27,754 nt of DNA from DAOTUB01 sp034437455 (GCA_034437455.1 DAOTUB010000194.1:1-27754), one strand, 5' to 3'; counted from the stretch's first letter, positions 13,831 through 22,288 are shown. Notes: generated from the sequence alone by a model not told the origin. Translations and numbers: made by a program.

Positions 13831-13928
13831 CTTTGACCAGGCAGCTAGGTGAGGGCGCATACAAAACTTGGGGGAGTACGCCTCCACTGCCATGCCGATG
13901 ATTGAAATCACCGGCTAGGACTACAAAG

Positions 13929-14007
13929 GGCGTTAGAAACGCACTGAAAAATCGGATTTCAACCCGTTTCAACGGGTTTCTGATACCAGCGGGGCGTTTC
14001 AACGCTC
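13929..14007 (+). repeat. Three small hairpins with related stems in the leader of the triple-thioredoxin gene
   Basis: Three short inverted repeats follow one another: GCGTT-AGA-AACGC (13930-13942), AACCCGTT-TC-AACGGGTT (13961-13978) and GCGTT-TC-AACGC (13994-14005). The second and third share CGTTTCAACG. The rest of 13831-14024 holds no gene. They may be a small dispersed repeat cluster or a structured leader; there is no evidence for CRISPR spacing. Confidence 0.45.
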
Positions 14008-14024
14008 CGCTTCAGGGAGTATCA

Positions 14025-16007
14025 ATGGATCATGGACCAAAACGACTATTACGTCTAAAACACGCGCAGATTCTCGTTGGGATACTTTTATTAACCGGCC
14101 TACTTGGGGTAATTCCCGCTGTCCGAGCGGATGGCCCCGTGGTGCGCGCCGTGCTCTTCTGGTCGGAGAGCTGCCCCCATTGCCACGAGGTGATGGATCA
14201 CGTCATCCCGCCGCTGGAGGAGAAATACGGCGATCAATTGGAGGTGCGCACCATCGAGATCTCTGACCCGGACAACTACCCGCTGTGGGTGGCGGCGATG
14301 GAGGCGTTCCAGGTGCCGCCCGAACGGCAGGGCGTGCCGATGCTGTTCATCGGCGATACGGTGCTGATCGGCTCGCGAGAGATTCCCGAGCAGCTTCCAG
14401 GGCTGATCGAGCAACACCTGGCGGCCGGGGGCGTGGACTATCCATCCATCCCCGGTCTGCTGCCTGACCCGACGTCCACTGTCGGGCCTGATCCTGGCCC
14501 CACGCCAACGATCAAGGCCTGTCACATCTGCGACGATGAGGAATTTCCGATCAACACGCCCACGCCCCCGCCCCCGGATTCCAGCGTCCACCTCTGGCTC
14601 TTTTGGGACAGCCATTGCGGTCATTGCGTCTTTTTGAAGGAAACCATCCTGCCGCCGATCCTGGACCGATACCCGGAAGGACAGGTAATCGTCCATCAGT
14701 ATGATTTGGAGAAAGGCGGCTACGAGTTCATGACCGCCCTGGAGCGGCAATACGGGCTGGAACGCGGCGACATGCCCGAGATTTTCATCGGCGATCACGC
14801 GCTCCTGGGCAACGACGAGATCCAGGCCCGGCTGGGCGAGCTGATCGATCATTATCTGGCCCAGGACGGCGTGGCCCTGACCCAGCCCGACCTATCTCCC
14901 ACACCGACCCCAGTTCCCCCGACCAGCGGAGGTCGTCCCATCCACCTGGCCTATTTTTACCAGCCCGGCTGCCAGGAGTGCGACCGGGTGCAGTTGGCCC
15001 TGGATTATCTGAAAAGCCAGTACCCACAACTCGCCATCTGCGCCCTCGACGTCAAGGAGCGGGCGACGCTGTCCGAGTGGCTGGGAGAGCGGGCCGGCGT
15101 GCCGGTGGGCAAACGACTGACCGCCCCGGCGGTGTTCGTCGGCGACGAGGCGCTGGTGGGCGAAGAGCTGCACACCCGTAGCCTGGAGGAATTGCTCGCC
15201 CGCTACGCCGCGAGCGGCGCCGGGCCGATCTGCCAGGGATGGGAGGAGGCCACGCGCGACGAGGCGGCCTCTGGCATCGTCGCGCGTTTCCGCTCCTTCG
15301 GCGCGCTCACCATCTTGGGGGCGGGGTTGGTAGATGGGCTGAACCCGTGCGCCTTTGCCACGCTGGTCTTTTTCGTCTCCTACCTCACCTTTATGGAGCG
15401 TCGTGGGCGGGAGGTGCTGGCGGCGGGCGCGGCCTTTACGCTCGGCGTGTTCCTGACCTACCTGGGTGTGGGCTTTGGCGCGCTCAAGTTCCTGACTGCG
15501 CTGCCTTTCCTGAGCGCGATCAGCCGTTGGGTCTATGGGCTGACGGCGGTGCTGTGCCTGGCGCTGGCCGCCGGCAGCCTGTACGACTGGTATCAGGCGC
15601 GCCGCGGCAAGCTGGACGAGATGCGCATGAAACTGCCCACCCGCCTGCGCCGCTGGATCAACCGCGCCGTCCGCGAGGGGGCCGGGATGCGCGCCTTTGT
15701 GCCGGTGACGTTTATCACGGGCGCGGTGATTTCGATCATCGAGCTGGCCTGCACCGGCCAGGTCTACCTGCCCACCATCCTCTTCGTGCTGAGCGTGCCG
15801 GAGCTGCGCCTGCAGGCCGGGCTGTACCTGGTGTTCTACAATCTGATGTTCGTCCTGCCGCTAGTGGTGGTTTTCGTGTTGGCCTACTTTGGCGCCACCT
15901 CGCAGCAGTTTGGGTTGTTCATCCACCGCCACACGGCCAAGGTCAAGCTGGCGACAGCCGTGCTGTTCGTGCTGCTGGCCGTCTGGATGGCGACGACGCT
16001 GCTATAA
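14025..16007 (+). CDS. Triple thioredoxin-like domain protein fused to a DsbD/CcdA-like membrane domain
   Basis: This 660-residue envelope protein starts with a signal or anchor segment (about 15-35). Three thioredoxin/glutaredoxin-like domains follow, with active sites C50-P-H-C53, C198-G-H-C201 and C316-Q-E-C319, joined by Pro/Thr-rich linkers; the first linker holds an extra C166-H-I-C169. The C-terminal part (about 425-660) has roughly six membrane spans with DsbD-type cysteines C442 (GLNPCAF) and C576 (ELACTGQVYLP). DsbD-like proteins move reducing equivalents from cytoplasmic thioredoxin to outside thiols. Three heads on one conduit is an unusual architecture. The ATG at 14025 has GGGAG upstream and starts at the signal sequence; the open frame begins earlier. 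Partners are probably the next two genes. Confidence 0.88.
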   Translation: MDHGPKRLLRLKHAQILVGILLLTGLLGVIPAVRADGPVVRAVLFWSESCPHCHEVMDHVIPPLEEKYGDQLEVRTIEISDPDNYPLWVAAMEAFQVPPERQGVPMLFIGDTVLIGSREIPEQLPGLIEQHLAAGGVDYPSIPGLLPDPTSTVGPDPGPTPTIKACHICDDEEFPINTPTPPPPDSSVHLWLFWDSHCGHCVFLKETILPPILDRYPEGQVIVHQYDLEKGGYEFMTALERQYGLERGDMPEIFIGDHALLGNDEIQARLGELIDHYLAQDGVALTQPDLSPTPTPVPPTSGGRPIHLAYFYQPGCQECDRVQLALDYLKSQYPQLAICALDVKERATLSEWLGERAGVPVGKRLTAPAVFVGDEALVGEELHTRSLEELLARYAASGAGPICQGWEEATRDEAASGIVARFRSFGALTILGAGLVDGLNPCAFATLVFFVSYLTFMERRGREVLAAGAAFTLGVFLTYLGVGFGALKFLTALPFLSAISRWVYGLTAVLCLALAAGSLYDWYQARRGKLDEMRMKLPTRLRRWINRAVREGAGMRAFVPVTFITGAVISIIELACTGQVYLPTILFVLSVPELRLQAGLYLVFYNLMFVLPLVVVFVLAYFGATSQQFGLFIHRHTAKVKLATAVLFVLLAVWMATTLL

Positions 16008-16009
16008 TC

Positions 16010-16042
16010 AGACTTCCAAAGTCTGGGAGACTTTGGAAGTCT
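16010..16042. repeat. Perfect 14-bp-stem palindrome between two redox genes
   Basis: AGACTTCCAAAGTC (16010-16023) and its exact complement (16029-16042) enclose a five-base loop. It fills the whole gap between the stop of the DsbD-like gene (16007) and the AGGAG of the next gene (16044-16048). No T-run follows. It resembles small dispersed palindromic repeats; in the mRNA it could stabilise the upstream message or modulate access to the downstream ribosome site. Confidence 0.7.
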
Positions 16043-16054
16043 AAGGAGTGACTA

Positions 16055-16645
16055 GTGACTCGTAAACGACATAGACAAAAGCCGCCGGAAAAGAAAAAAG
16101 CGCCCGCCATTCAATGGGGCGCGCTCGTGGGGGCGGCGGCGCTCATCGGCGCTGTGATTCTGCTCAAGGTATACCGCTCGGGGCCTGGGTTGGCGGCCTC
16201 CCAAGACGCGGTCGAACCCACGCCGCCCGCCGTCGAGACGGCCGTTCCGCTTCAATCCACGCCGGTCGTCGCCGAGACGGCGGTCCTGCCGGCCCAGCCC
16301 ACGCCGTCTGTCGTCGAGACGGCCGCGCTCCTGCCCGAAGCGCAGTTCGATCAACTCCTGGCTGCCGGAGAGTCGGCGTTCGTGTTCTTTCATTCGAATG
16401 ACTGCTACCAGTGCATCCGCATGATCGAGATCGTCGAACAGGTCTATCCCGAGTTCTCCGAGTCGGTGCCCCTGGTGGACGTGAACGTGTACGACAAGCG
16501 CAACGGCAGCCTGTTGCAGCGTGTCGGCCTGCGCTACATCCCCACGCTGGTGTTTATAGACCGCGCCGGACAGGGGAAGACGCACGTCGGCGTGCTGGAG
16601 GCAGAGGCGCTGCGCGAGCAGTTGCAGGCCCTGGCCGGGGAGTAG
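16055..16645 (+). CDS. Membrane-anchored thioredoxin-like protein (CYQC)
   Basis: This 196-residue protein has a basic N-terminus (MTRKRHRQKPPEKKK), one membrane span (about 21-39), an Ala/Pro/Thr/Val-rich linker with three imperfect repeats of the TP..VETA type (about 55-93), and a thioredoxin domain outside the membrane. The active site is D-C117-Y-Q-C120 and the cis-proline is in YIPTLVF. By the positive-inside rule the domain faces outside. It starts at a GTG with AGGAG upstream, and the following CcdA gene begins five bases after its stop, so it is probably reduced by that CcdA. Confidence 0.85.
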   Translation: MTRKRHRQKPPEKKKAPAIQWGALVGAAALIGAVILLKVYRSGPGLAASQDAVEPTPPAVETAVPLQSTPVVAETAVLPAQPTPSVVETAALLPEAQFDQLLAAGESAFVFFHSNDCYQCIRMIEIVEQVYPEFSESVPLVDVNVYDKRNGSLLQRVGLRYIPTLVFIDRAGQGKTHVGVLEAEALREQLQALAGE

Positions 16646-16650
16646 GTGCG

Positions 16651-17340
16651 ATGCCTTTCGATCCCACAATTCTACAAACAGCTCTACAGACCGGTTCGCT
16701 GCTTGCCTACCTGCTGGTTTTTCTGGGCGGCGTGGTGACCAGCATTGGGCCGTGCAATGTAGCCATGATCCCGCTGATCGTCGGCTACCTGGGTGGGTCG
16801 GGCAACCTGACGCGCCGCCGTTCGTTCACGCTCTCGCTGACCTTTGCTACTGGCTTGGCCATCACGTTCATGGCGCTGGGCGTGATCGCTTCTCTGGTCG
16901 GCGGGCTGGTCGGAGGTACTTCCCGCGTCTGGTACTATGTCGTCGCCGCCGTCTGCTTTCTGATCGCGCTGCACATGTGGGGCGCGATCCGCCTGCCGGA
17001 GCTGGCCGGGCTGACCCGCCTGCGGGAGCGCATCACGCTGCGGGGGATTCCCGGCGCGCTGGCGTTGGGGCTGGTCTCCGGGCTGGTCGCCTCGCAGTGC
17101 GCCACGCCGGTGCTGGCGGCGATCCTCACCTACGTGATGGCGCGGCAAGAGGCGCTGGCCTATGGCGCGGCGCTGCTGTTCGTCTATGCGCTGGGTCGGG
17201 GCGCGCCCATCGTGCTGGCCGGGACCTTTACCGGCGCGCTGAAGCAGTTCCGCTCGCTGGGGCGCTGGTCGGGCGTGATGGAAAAAGTCAGCGCGGTGAT
17301 CATCCTCGGCGTGGGGGTATACTTTCTATGGATCGCATAA
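16651..17340 (+). CDS. CcdA-type transmembrane thiol reductant transporter
   Basis: This 229-residue protein has six predicted spans and the two conserved family cysteines, C35 in SIGPCNVAMIPLIVGYL and C150 in VASQCATPVLAAIL. CcdA passes electrons from cytoplasmic thioredoxin across the membrane to extracytoplasmic thioredoxin-like proteins, classically for cytochrome c maturation. No cytochrome c maturation gene is nearby, so the client is probably the membrane-anchored thioredoxin just upstream. The gene ends inside the next one (13-bp overlap). It is the second such conduit within 3.5 kb, after the DsbD-like fusion. Confidence 0.92.
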   Translation: MPFDPTILQTALQTGSLLAYLLVFLGGVVTSIGPCNVAMIPLIVGYLGGSGNLTRRRSFTLSLTFATGLAITFMALGVIASLVGGLVGGTSRVWYYVVAAVCFLIALHMWGAIRLPELAGLTRLRERITLRGIPGALALGLVSGLVASQCATPVLAAILTYVMARQEALAYGAALLFVYALGRGAPIVLAGTFTGALKQFRSLGRWSGVMEKVSAVIILGVGVYFLWIA

Positions 17341-20087
17341 ATGCACATACGTTAGCACTGCAAGACCTGGTTCTCGAATTACAGACCCGCCTGAACCACG
17401 GCCTGACGGCGGAGGAGGCTGCTGAGCGTCTATGTCAATTCGGCCCAAACGAATTACAAGAGCGCCCTCGGCCTGGTTTCCTCCAACTCTTGCTCGGTCA
17501 ATTCAATGACTTTCTCGTGCTCATCCTGATTGCCTCGGCGGTCATCTCGCTCTTTCTTGGCGAGTACCTGGACGCAGGCGTCATCCTTGCCATCGTCGTC
17601 CTCAACGCAATCCTCGGCGTGATCCAGGAATCAAAAGCCGAAGAATCGCTGGCTGCGCTGAGAAAGATGGCCGCGCCGGAGGCGAGGGTACTCCGCGACG
17701 GTCACGTCCTCACGATTCCATCGCGCGAACTGGCGCCTGGCGACGTGGTTCTCCTCGAGGCGGGACATTATGTGCCGGCCGACCTGCGGCTAGTGGAAGC
17801 GGTAAACTTGCGCGTCGACGAGGCCGCGCTCACCGGCGAGTCGGCGCCCGTCAACAAGGACGCGGAGGTCGTGCTCGACCACGAGTTGCCGGTGGGCGAC
17901 CGTCGCAACAGCGCCTTTATGGGCACGATGGTCACGTATGGCCGTGGACGCGGCATCGTCGTGGCGACTGGCATGAACACTCAATTCGGCATGATCGCCG
18001 AGATGATCCAATCCTACGAGGAAGAGGCAACGCCATTACAGCGCAAGCTCGACCAGTTGGGCCGTTGGCTGGGCATTGCCTGCCTGGTCATCTGCGGTGT
18101 GGTGGGGCTGGTCGGTATTCTGCACGGTCTGCCACCGCTGGAGATGTTTATGACCGCAGTGGCGCTGGCGATCGCTGCGGTACCGGAAGGGCTGCCGGCT
18201 GTCGTCACGATCTGCCTGGCGCTGGGGATGCGGGAGATGATCCGCCGCCACGCGCTCATCCGCCGCCTGCCGGCGGTCGAGACACTCGGTTCGACCACGG
18301 TGATCTGCTCCGACAAGACCGGCACACTGACGCAGAATGAGATGGTGGTGGTGCAAGGGTGGACCGCAGGCCAGTACATCGGCGTAACTGGGGAGGGCTA
18401 CCAGCCACAGGGCGCCTTCACGCGCGATAGCCAACCCTTCGACGTGAGCCAGGCGCCTGCGGTACAGCGATTGCTCTTGGGGGCGACCTTGTGCAACGAC
18501 GCGCTCCTCGAACCGAGCGGTCAGACAACGAACGGCGGTCCCACCTGGCGCATGGTGGGCGATCCTACCGAAGGCGCGCTGGTAGTGGCTGCGGCCAAGG
18601 CCGGGTTGTGGAAAGGCGAGCTCGAGTCCCTCTTCCCCCGCGTGGCCGAAGTCCCCTTCGACTCTGAGCGCAAGCGTATGGCGACGGTGCACCAGGTGAA
18701 CGGCGACGGCGCTGCCTTGGGGTGGGGCAACCCGGCGCCATCCTACGTCGCCTTTGTCAAGGGCGCGCCGGACCTGCTGATCGAGCGTTGCACGCACATC
18801 CTCACCGCCGAGGGCGCGCGACCGCTCGACGATAGCCAGCGTTCCCAGGTTCTGGCGGCCAACGAGGCCATGTCCAGCCGGGCGCTGCGCGTGCTCGGCG
18901 CGGCTTACCGGCCGCTCGATGCCCTGCCGGACGAGGTGAACGATGATACGATCGAGCGTAATCTCACCTTCGTTGGCCTGGCAGGAATGATCGACCCGGC
19001 CCGACCGGAGGTTGGGTCTGCCGTGCAGGTGGCGCGTGGTGCAGGCTTGAAGAGCGTCATGGTCACCGGCGATTATCCGCAGACCGCTGTCGCCATCGCG
19101 CGCGAGCTCGACCTGATCCCGCCCAACGGGCGCGTGCTGACGGGGACAGAGCTGGACACGCTCGACGACGAGACGTTTCTCCACATGGTGGAGGACGTGC
19201 GCGTCTATGCACGCATGAGCCCGCAGCACAAGGTGCGCATCGTCGAGGCGCTCAAGACGCGCGGACACGTGGTGGCGATGACGGGCGACGGCGTCAACGA
19301 CGCGCCGGCCCTCAAGCGCGCCGACATCGGTGTGGCGATGGGTATCACCGGCACCGACGTCTCCAAAGAGACGGCCGACATGGTCCTCACCGATGACAAT
19401 TATGCCTCCATCGTCTCTGCCGTCGAGCAGGGACGTATCATCTACTCCAACATCCGCAAGTTTGTCTTTTACTTGCTCTCGTGCAACGTCGGCGAGATCC
19501 TGGTCATTTTCCTGGCCATGCTGGCCAGGCTGCCGGCGCCGCTGCGCCCGATCCAGTTGCTGTGGCTCAACCTGGTCACCGACGGGGCGCCCGCGCTGGC
19601 GCTGGGGCTGGAGAGGGGCGATCCTGACATCATGCGTCGTCCGCCGCGGCCGACCGGCGAGCCGATCATCAACCGCGAGATGCAGTTGGGGATCGTTATC
19701 CAGAGCATCGTCATCACCGCCGCCGTGCTGGGCGCCTTTGTCCTGGGATTGCGACGCTTTCCCGACGACCTGATGGCCGCGCAGACGATGGCCTTTGTCA
19801 CACTGACGACGTCCGAGCTCCTGCGGGCTTTTACCTCGCGTTCGGAGCATTACTCGGTCTTTGCGATCGGTCTCTTTTCCAACCGTTGGATGTTGTGGGC
19901 CGTTGGTAGCTCGTTCGCGCTGCTTTTGGGTGTGTTGTACGTACCGTTCCTGGCGAGGCTCTTTGGTATCGCACCGCTGGGCGCGGGCGAGTGGCTGGCG
20001 ATCGCGCCGTTGATCTTGCTCCCATCGGCCGCCGCTGAACTGACCAAGCTGGGGCTGCGGCGATGGCGTAGATATTGTCCTGTGTAG
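17328..20087 (+). CDS. P2A-type cation-transporting ATPase (calcium-pump-like)
   Basis: This 919-residue P-type ATPase has an N-terminal cation-ATPase domain, TGES actuator motif (ALTGESAPV), transmembrane PEGLP (from 286), phosphorylation site D329-KTGT, nucleotide domain motif KGAPDLL, hinge TGDGVNDAPALK (from about 652) and membrane segments NVGE and NLVTDGAPALALG. These are the SERCA/PMR1-like features, not the CPx pattern of heavy-metal pumps: there is no N-terminal CxxC and PEG replaces CPC. Calcium or manganese is the most likely ion. The ATG at 17328 overlaps the CcdA gene by 13 bp, so expression is coupled to the thiol genes. The frame is open far upstream but reads across CcdA in another frame. 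Confidence 0.92.
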   Translation: MDRINAHTLALQDLVLELQTRLNHGLTAEEAAERLCQFGPNELQERPRPGFLQLLLGQFNDFLVLILIASAVISLFLGEYLDAGVILAIVVLNAILGVIQESKAEESLAALRKMAAPEARVLRDGHVLTIPSRELAPGDVVLLEAGHYVPADLRLVEAVNLRVDEAALTGESAPVNKDAEVVLDHELPVGDRRNSAFMGTMVTYGRGRGIVVATGMNTQFGMIAEMIQSYEEEATPLQRKLDQLGRWLGIACLVICGVVGLVGILHGLPPLEMFMTAVALAIAAVPEGLPAVVTICLALGMREMIRRHALIRRLPAVETLGSTTVICSDKTGTLTQNEMVVVQGWTAGQYIGVTGEGYQPQGAFTRDSQPFDVSQAPAVQRLLLGATLCNDALLEPSGQTTNGGPTWRMVGDPTEGALVVAAAKAGLWKGELESLFPRVAEVPFDSERKRMATVHQVNGDGAALGWGNPAPSYVAFVKGAPDLLIERCTHILTAEGARPLDDSQRSQVLAANEAMSSRALRVLGAAYRPLDALPDEVNDDTIERNLTFVGLAGMIDPARPEVGSAVQVARGAGLKSVMVTGDYPQTAVAIARELDLIPPNGRVLTGTELDTLDDETFLHMVEDVRVYARMSPQHKVRIVEALKTRGHVVAMTGDGVNDAPALKRADIGVAMGITGTDVSKETADMVLTDDNYASIVSAVEQGRIIYSNIRKFVFYLLSCNVGEILVIFLAMLARLPAPLRPIQLLWLNLVTDGAPALALGLERGDPDIMRRPPRPTGEPIINREMQLGIVIQSIVITAAVLGAFVLGLRRFPDDLMAAQTMAFVTLTTSELLRAFTSRSEHYSVFAIGLFSNRWMLWAVGSSFALLLGVLYVPFLARLFGIAPLGAGEWLAIAPLILLPSAAAELTKLGLRRWRRYCPV

Positions 20088-20101
20088 GAGAAATACAATT
20101 G

Positions 20102-20120
20102 AGAAAGATAGAGGCGCCAC
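20102..20120 (+). repeat. Short repeated leader segment, copy 1 (copy 2 at 22288-22306)
   Basis: AGAAAGATAGAGGCGCCAC here and AGAAAGATAGAGGTGCCAC at 22288-22306 agree at 18 of 19 positions. Each lies at or just after the stop of a cation transporter gene (P-type ATPase; CDF) and before the next gene. In both the frame reads RKIE(A/V)P. They may be remnants of a duplicated gene start or shared ribosome-loading segments. Confidence 0.45.
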
Positions 20121-20121
20121 G

Positions 20122-20676
20122 ATGCTGATCGAAAAATACGACCTGGAAGTGACCACCCCGCCCTGCGAACCGGGGGCCGAGCGCTTTAGCGCCGTGGCGC
20201 GTCTGGTGACCGACATCCGAGAGGCGTTGCCGTACCTGAACGCCGCCCTGCGCGGCGCGGTCTACAACGCGGCCGCGCCTGCCCTGACCTGGAAGAAAGC
20301 TGGCCACAACGTCGCCTTCCATCCCTACCAGATCGCCGTCAGCAACGTGGCGGACCGCGACGCGGCGATCACGGAAATCGAGGGGCTGATCAAGCTGGTC
20401 AACCGCACCTGGGAGCGGCGCGCCGAGATCGAGCCAAGCGAAGAGGTGCGCCGCCGCCCCGGCCCGTTGGACATCTACAAGCTGCTGCCCCAGACCAACT
20501 GCAAAGCGTGCGGACAGCCAACCTGCTATACCTTTGCCCTCAAGCTGGCCATGGGACAGGTTGATCTGACCGGTTGCCCCCCGATTCAGGAGCCAGAGTA
20601 CGCCGAACGATGGGCGCAGTTGCCGGCTCTGTTGCCGGAGGACATGCCGACTATCGGGCGGCGGGAACGTGGATGA
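20122..20676 (+). CDS. Fe-S domain protein (C-x2-C-x4-C-x16-C type)
   Basis: A 184-residue protein with an N-terminal alpha/beta region and a C-terminal four-cysteine motif, NCKACGQPTCYTFALKLAMG followed by ...DLTGCPP, the spacing of the small Fe-S domain found in the acetyl-CoA decarbonylase gamma subunit and RnfB-like proteins (PF04060 type). The likely cofactor is one [4Fe-4S] cluster. The N-terminal region has the DUF-like motif GAVYNAAAPALTWKKAGHNVAFHP interrupted by no obvious catalytic residue; I do not recognise a function. It is directly followed, in the same frame and after a single TGA, by the ArsR-like sequence, and that arrangement is odd. Confidence 0.75.
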   Translation: MLIEKYDLEVTTPPCEPGAERFSAVARLVTDIREALPYLNAALRGAVYNAAAPALTWKKAGHNVAFHPYQIAVSNVADRDAAITEIEGLIKLVNRTWERRAEIEPSEEVRRRPGPLDIYKLLPQTNCKACGQPTCYTFALKLAMGQVDLTGCPPIQEPEYAERWAQLPALLPEDMPTIGRRERG

Positions 20677-20682
20677 GATCAC

Positions 20683-20973
20683 CTGTGCCGGTACGAGGAC
20701 TTTGCCAAGGCCCCGGCCGACGAGACGCGCCAGGAGATCTTGGCGCTGCTGAAGGACAGAGAGATGAGTGTGGGAGAGATCGCGGCCCATTTCAAGCTGA
20801 CCCAGCCGACCATCTCCCACCATCTGGGGCTGGCTCAAAAGAAGGGCCGGTACGTCTACTACAGCGTCAACCGCTGTTGCCTGGAGGCTTGCGCCCGGCG
20901 GTTGATCGAGCCATTCGTTGACGGTATTTTGCCGGGCGACTGCCACGTGGAATTTGTGGAAGGAGCCATCTGA
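20683..20973 (+). CDS. ArsR-family regulator, start unclear and wing shortened
   Basis: From 20677 the frame encodes a recognisable ArsR N-terminus (YEDFAKAPADETRQEILALL), helix-turn-helix (EMSVGEIAAHFKLTQPTISHHL) and wing end (KGRYVYYSVN), then a metal-type cysteine group N-R-C-C-L-E-A-C. Two things are abnormal. There is no ATG, GTG or TTG ahead of the conserved start: only a CTG at 20683, a TTG at 20740 and an ATG at 20764, both inside the domain. The stretch between HHL and GRYVYY is about eight residues shorter than usual. The CC-x3-C group resembles the As(III) site of ArsR proteins with C-terminal binding sites. Its stop overlaps the next ATG (TGATG). It may be degraded or read from CTG. 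Confidence 0.6.
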   Translation: MCRYEDFAKAPADETRQEILALLKDREMSVGEIAAHFKLTQPTISHHLGLAQKKGRYVYYSVNRCCLEACARRLIEPFVDGILPGDCHVEFVEGAI

Positions 20974-21395
20974 TGAGTTCAGAACACGAAAGCGAAGAAA
21001 AACCGCGAGTCGACGTCTTTTACTGCGGCGGGGCCATGTCCAGCGCCGGAGAACTGACCGGCGTGGCCGCCTTTGAGGTGATGAAGCGCCTGGGACCGCA
21101 GGAGGTGGGCATGGGCTGCGTGTCGGCCCTGGCCGCCGGCATCCCCAAGCACTTTCGCACCATGCAGAGTGTCGAGCGCGTGCTCGTGATTGACGGCTGT
21201 CCGAACTCTTGCGTGCGCAAGATCGTGGAACAGACCGGGGCCCGCATGGACGGCTATATCAATCTGGGCAAGGATTTAAAGATCAAAAAGATCGGCCCCT
21301 TCAAGCCGCTGGCCTATTCCCAGGAGGATCTGGAGCGAGCGGTGGAGGCCATCCTGGCCAAGATTCAAGAAATGCGAGAGGAGTTACCACACTGA
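20973..21395 (+). CDS. DGC-domain protein (putative zinc-binding), intact
   Basis: A 140-residue protein with the hallmark ID-G-C76-P-N-S-C80 plus C18 and C49, the four conserved cysteines of the DGC family. AAGGAG lies just upstream and the ATG overlaps the ArsR stop (TGATG); its own stop overlaps the CDF start in the same way. Family function is unknown, but members are commonly found with metal or metalloid regulators and transporters and are predicted to bind zinc or a related ion. A second, frameshifted family member is at 10836, with W instead of G in the motif (EWC). Confidence 0.85.
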   Translation: MSSEHESEEKPRVDVFYCGGAMSSAGELTGVAAFEVMKRLGPQEVGMGCVSALAAGIPKHFRTMQSVERVLVIDGCPNSCVRKIVEQTGARMDGYINLGKDLKIKKIGPFKPLAYSQEDLERAVEAILAKIQEMREELPH

Positions 21396-22288
21396 TGCAA
21401 CGTGACACGCGAGGTACCGAGCAGCGCTTTGTTCTGTCCCTCACCCTGACCGGCCTGATCCTGATTGCCGAGATCGTCGGCGGGCTGTGGACCGGCAGTC
21501 TGGCGCTGCTCTCTGATGCGGCCCACGTCTTCCTGGATATCTTTGCCCTGGGAATGAGCTATGGGGCGCTGCGACTGGCTGCATTGCCGCCCGATGATCG
21601 CCACACCTACGGCTTCCACCGCTTGCAAGTGCTGGCCGCCTTGTTTAATGGGGCGACCTTGCTGCTGGTGGCCTTTGAGATCTTTCGGGAGGCTTGGGAT
21701 CGCTTCGGGAATCCGTCCCCTGTGCTTGCTGGTCCAATGTTGGTTGTGGCCGTGGTCGGTTTAGTGGTGAACCTGGTCGTGGCGCTGGTGCTGCGCGAGC
21801 ACGACTATCACGACCTGAACATGCGCAGCGCATTTCTGCATGTTGTGGGAGATGCGCTGGCCTCGATAGGCGTGATCGTCGCGGGTGTAATCATCTTGTT
21901 CACCGGCTGGCAGTGGGTGGACCCGTTGGTCAGCGTGCTGATCGGGCTGATCATTCTACTGGGATCGGGGCGTGTGCTGCGCGACTCGGTGCACATCCTA
22001 GCCGAGGGAATGCCGGAGGGGCTGACGGCGACGCAAGTCGGCGAGGCGATGAGCCGGGTGGTGGGCGTGGTGGAGGTGCATGACCTGCACGTTTGGACGG
22101 TCAGCCCCGGCTACGTGGCCCTCAGCGCCCACGTGGTGCTGGCTGATCAGGTGTTGAGCCAGACACAGGACGTAATGGACGAGCTGAAACGAGCCCTGGT
22201 CAACGAGTTCGAGATCGAACACGTCACCATTCAATTCGAGTGCGAAAATTGCGGGCAAGGGGCCATAGTATGCGTAAACCAGGATTAA
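21395..22288 (+). CDS. Cation diffusion facilitator (CzcD/ZnT-type zinc exporter)
   Basis: This 297-residue protein has six membrane spans. The metal sites are SDAAHVFLD in span 2 (D-x2-H-x3-D) and HVVGD in span 5 (H-x3-D), the set used by CzcD/ZnT proteins for Zn2+/H+ antiport. A cytoplasmic C-terminal domain follows (VHDLHVWTVSPGYVALSAHV) and ends in a Cys-containing tail (ECENCGQGAIVCVN) that may bind metal. The ATG overlaps the DGC stop, so regulator, DGC protein and exporter form one coupled unit. An earlier open frame is in another gene. Zinc (also Co or Cd) is the likely ion. Confidence 0.93.
   Translation: MQRDTRGTEQRFVLSLTLTGLILIAEIVGGLWTGSLALLSDAAHVFLDIFALGMSYGALRLAALPPDDRHTYGFHRLQVLAALFNGATLLLVAFEIFREAWDRFGNPSPVLAGPMLVVAVVGLVVNLVVALVLREHDYHDLNMRSAFLHVVGDALASIGVIVAGVIILFTGWQWVDPLVSVLIGLIILLGSGRVLRDSVHILAEGMPEGLTATQVGEAMSRVVGVVEVHDLHVWTVSPGYVALSAHVVLADQVLSQTQDVMDELKRALVNEFEIEHVTIQFECENCGQGAIVCVNQD

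Noticed and set aside
13929..14007. Repeated CGTTTCAACG units as a CRISPR array.
   Set aside because: The units are about 10-18 bp, not uniform, and lack spacer-sized regular intervals.
17328..20087. The P-type ATPase as a heavy-metal (CopA/ZntA) pump fitting the metal island.
   Set aside because: It has PEGLP instead of CPC/CPx and no N-terminal CxxC domain, and it matches the calcium-pump group.
18036..20216. A 726-codon minus-strand frame opposite the P-type ATPase gene.
   Set aside because: It lacks any motif and the plus strand carries all P-type ATPase signatures across the same interval.
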